DNA of 6,080 bases. It comes from an uncultured Ruminococcus sp. Lineage in GTDB: Bacteria > Bacillota > Clostridia > Oscillospirales > Acutalibacteraceae. The DNA is taken from positions 2,491-8,570 of the forward strand of contig CAJOHT010000067.1 in NCBI GenBank assembly GCA_905234305.1, given 5' to 3'. Positions 5,262 to 6,080 of this stretch are shown here, piece after piece; the stretch's first letter is position 1; each line of letters opens with the position of its first letter. A model generated the notes under the pieces. That model was not told the DNA's origin, did not search any database, and worked only from the letters and a program-made list of their open reading frames with translations. Both the position numbers and the translations under genes were made by a program.

Positions 5262-5290
5262 ATCATACTATAAAACACGGCTTTTGTCTA
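5262..5290 (-). promoter_or_regulatory. Possible internal promoter for the C_GCAxxG_C_C gene
   Basis: TAGACA (5290-5285), a 17-bp spacer and TATGAT (5267-5262) each match five of six consensus bases. The -35 is in the last codons of the cotransporter gene. The start would be near 5255, giving a 24-nt leader. It may let the redox gene be expressed alone. Confidence 0.42.
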
Positions 5291-6080
5291 TTATCGGAAT
5301 TATGTTCTCCGACAGTTTTATAAGCTGTTTCCTGAAAGGGAGGAGAATTAAAGTAGTCAGTATATTAAACGCAGTATGAATTGCGGCGATTTCAGCGGGA
5401 TTTATGATTTTTTCCGATATTGAAAACCCGAAAAACAGTTCAGATCCGTAGAATAATAATAAACAAACCGCGGCTCCGATTATATTGAAAGAAAGGTGCA
5501 GAAATGTGACTCTTTTAGCGTTTCTTTTTCCACCGAGAGCGGAGAGTACAGCGGTCGAGCAGGTTCCGATGTTTTGCCCTATTATTACGGGAACAGCGGT
5601 TTTGAACAGAATATGCCCTGACGCGGACAGTGCCTGAAGTATTCCGACCGATGCCGAGGAGGACTGAACTATTCCCGTGAATACAGCTCCCGAAAAAATG
5701 CAGAGAAGCGGGCTGTCGAACGCGGTCATGATTTCCCCGAAACCGTCCGAGCTGGCTAGGGGAGATGACGCGCGTTTCATCAGCTCCATTCCGTAAAGAA
5801 GTACCGAGAATGACATCATTATCCTGCCCGTAATACCTTTCTTCGACTTTTTTAAAACAGTAATTATAATTCCTAATAAGAATAATAACGGTGATAAAAA
5901 CTCGGGTGATAATAGTTTAAAAAAGACGTTTTCGCTGTTGAAGTCGGTAACGCTTAAAATCCACGCGGTAGCCGTAGTGCCGATATTGGAGCCGAAAATA
6001 ACTCCGAGCGCTTGTTCCGCGCTGATTAATTCCGCGTCCGAAAGTCCGATAAGCATAACCGTAACTGCGGAGGATGATTG
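5268..6080 (-). CDS. Na+/phosphate cotransporter family protein (5' end outside window)
   Basis: The frame is open to the right edge, so the visible 270 residues are the C-terminal portion; an internal ATG at 6056 is not the start. It shows the two inverted-repeat signatures of the Na+/Pi cotransporter (NptA/YjbB) family. The first is QSSSAVTVM (1-9 of the visible part) with GSNIGTT (30-36). The second is TGIVQSSSAS (135-144) with GQNIGTCSTA (168-177). Hydrophobic helices surround each. QSSS motifs form the substrate site in this family of inner-membrane sodium-coupled phosphate transporters. Many bacterial members carry a C-terminal PhoU-like domain; this one stops about 20 residues after its last helix (LIKLSENIIPIIDKSRVL) and lacks it. 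The next gene follows 36 nt later on the same strand. Substrate is inferred from family only. Confidence 0.93.
   Translation of the reverse strand, partial: QSSSAVTVMLIGLSDAELISAEQALGVIFGSNIGTTATAWILSVTDFNSENVFFKLLSPEFLSPLLFLLGIIITVLKKSKKGITGRIMMSFSVLLYGMELMKRASSPLASSDGFGEIMTAFDSPLLCIFSGAVFTGIVQSSSASVGILQALSASGHILFKTAVPVIIGQNIGTCSTAVLSALGGKRNAKRVTFLHLSFNIIGAAVCLLLFYGSELFFGFSISEKIINPAEIAAIHTAFNILTTLILLPFRKQLIKLSENIIPIIDKSRVL

Overview
The window looks like chromosomal DNA from an anaerobic Gram-positive of the class Clostridia, possibly the Oscillospiraceae/Ruminococcus group. This is inferred from strong AGGAGG-type ribosome binding sites, AT-rich sigma-A-like promoters, a FeoB gene followed by a small Cys-rich partner, and a NifU-like/GGGtGRT/C_GCAxxG_C_C gene set typical of anaerobes. 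Nothing in the sequence fixes the species. No rRNA, tRNA, CRISPR array, transposase or attachment site was seen.

Left part (1-1574, plus strand): the last 69 codons of a FeoB ferrous-iron transporter overlap a ~50-residue FeoB-associated Cys-rich membrane protein, and the pair ends at a clear intrinsic terminator. A separate gene with its own promoter then encodes an unusual four-helix membrane protein. Its cytoplasm-predicted tail is extremely acidic and built of three 24-residue tandem repeats plus decaying copies.

Middle (1543-2864): a small secreted or lipid-anchored protein on the minus strand converges on the acidic-repeat gene. It diverges from an MBL-fold metallohydrolase of the COG1237 type on the plus strand. 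The two divergent promoters are near consensus, with their -35 boxes only 8 bp apart.

Right part (2825-6080, minus strand): four genes run leftward. They are a Na+/Pi cotransporter family protein (5' end outside the window), a C_GCAxxG_C_C putative redox protein, a NifU/IscU-like scaffold protein with a long C-terminal extension, and a GGGtGRT protein. The last two are tightly coupled (15 nt apart), have a near-perfect promoter with a hairpin-bearing leader, and end at a strong terminator. Codon use in the GGGtGRT gene (18 of 19 Asn codons are AAC) suggests very high expression. This NifU-like/GGGtGRT pair is the best candidate for a conserved but functionally undescribed system here. Its chemistry is probably linked to iron-sulfur clusters or metals, but that is inference.
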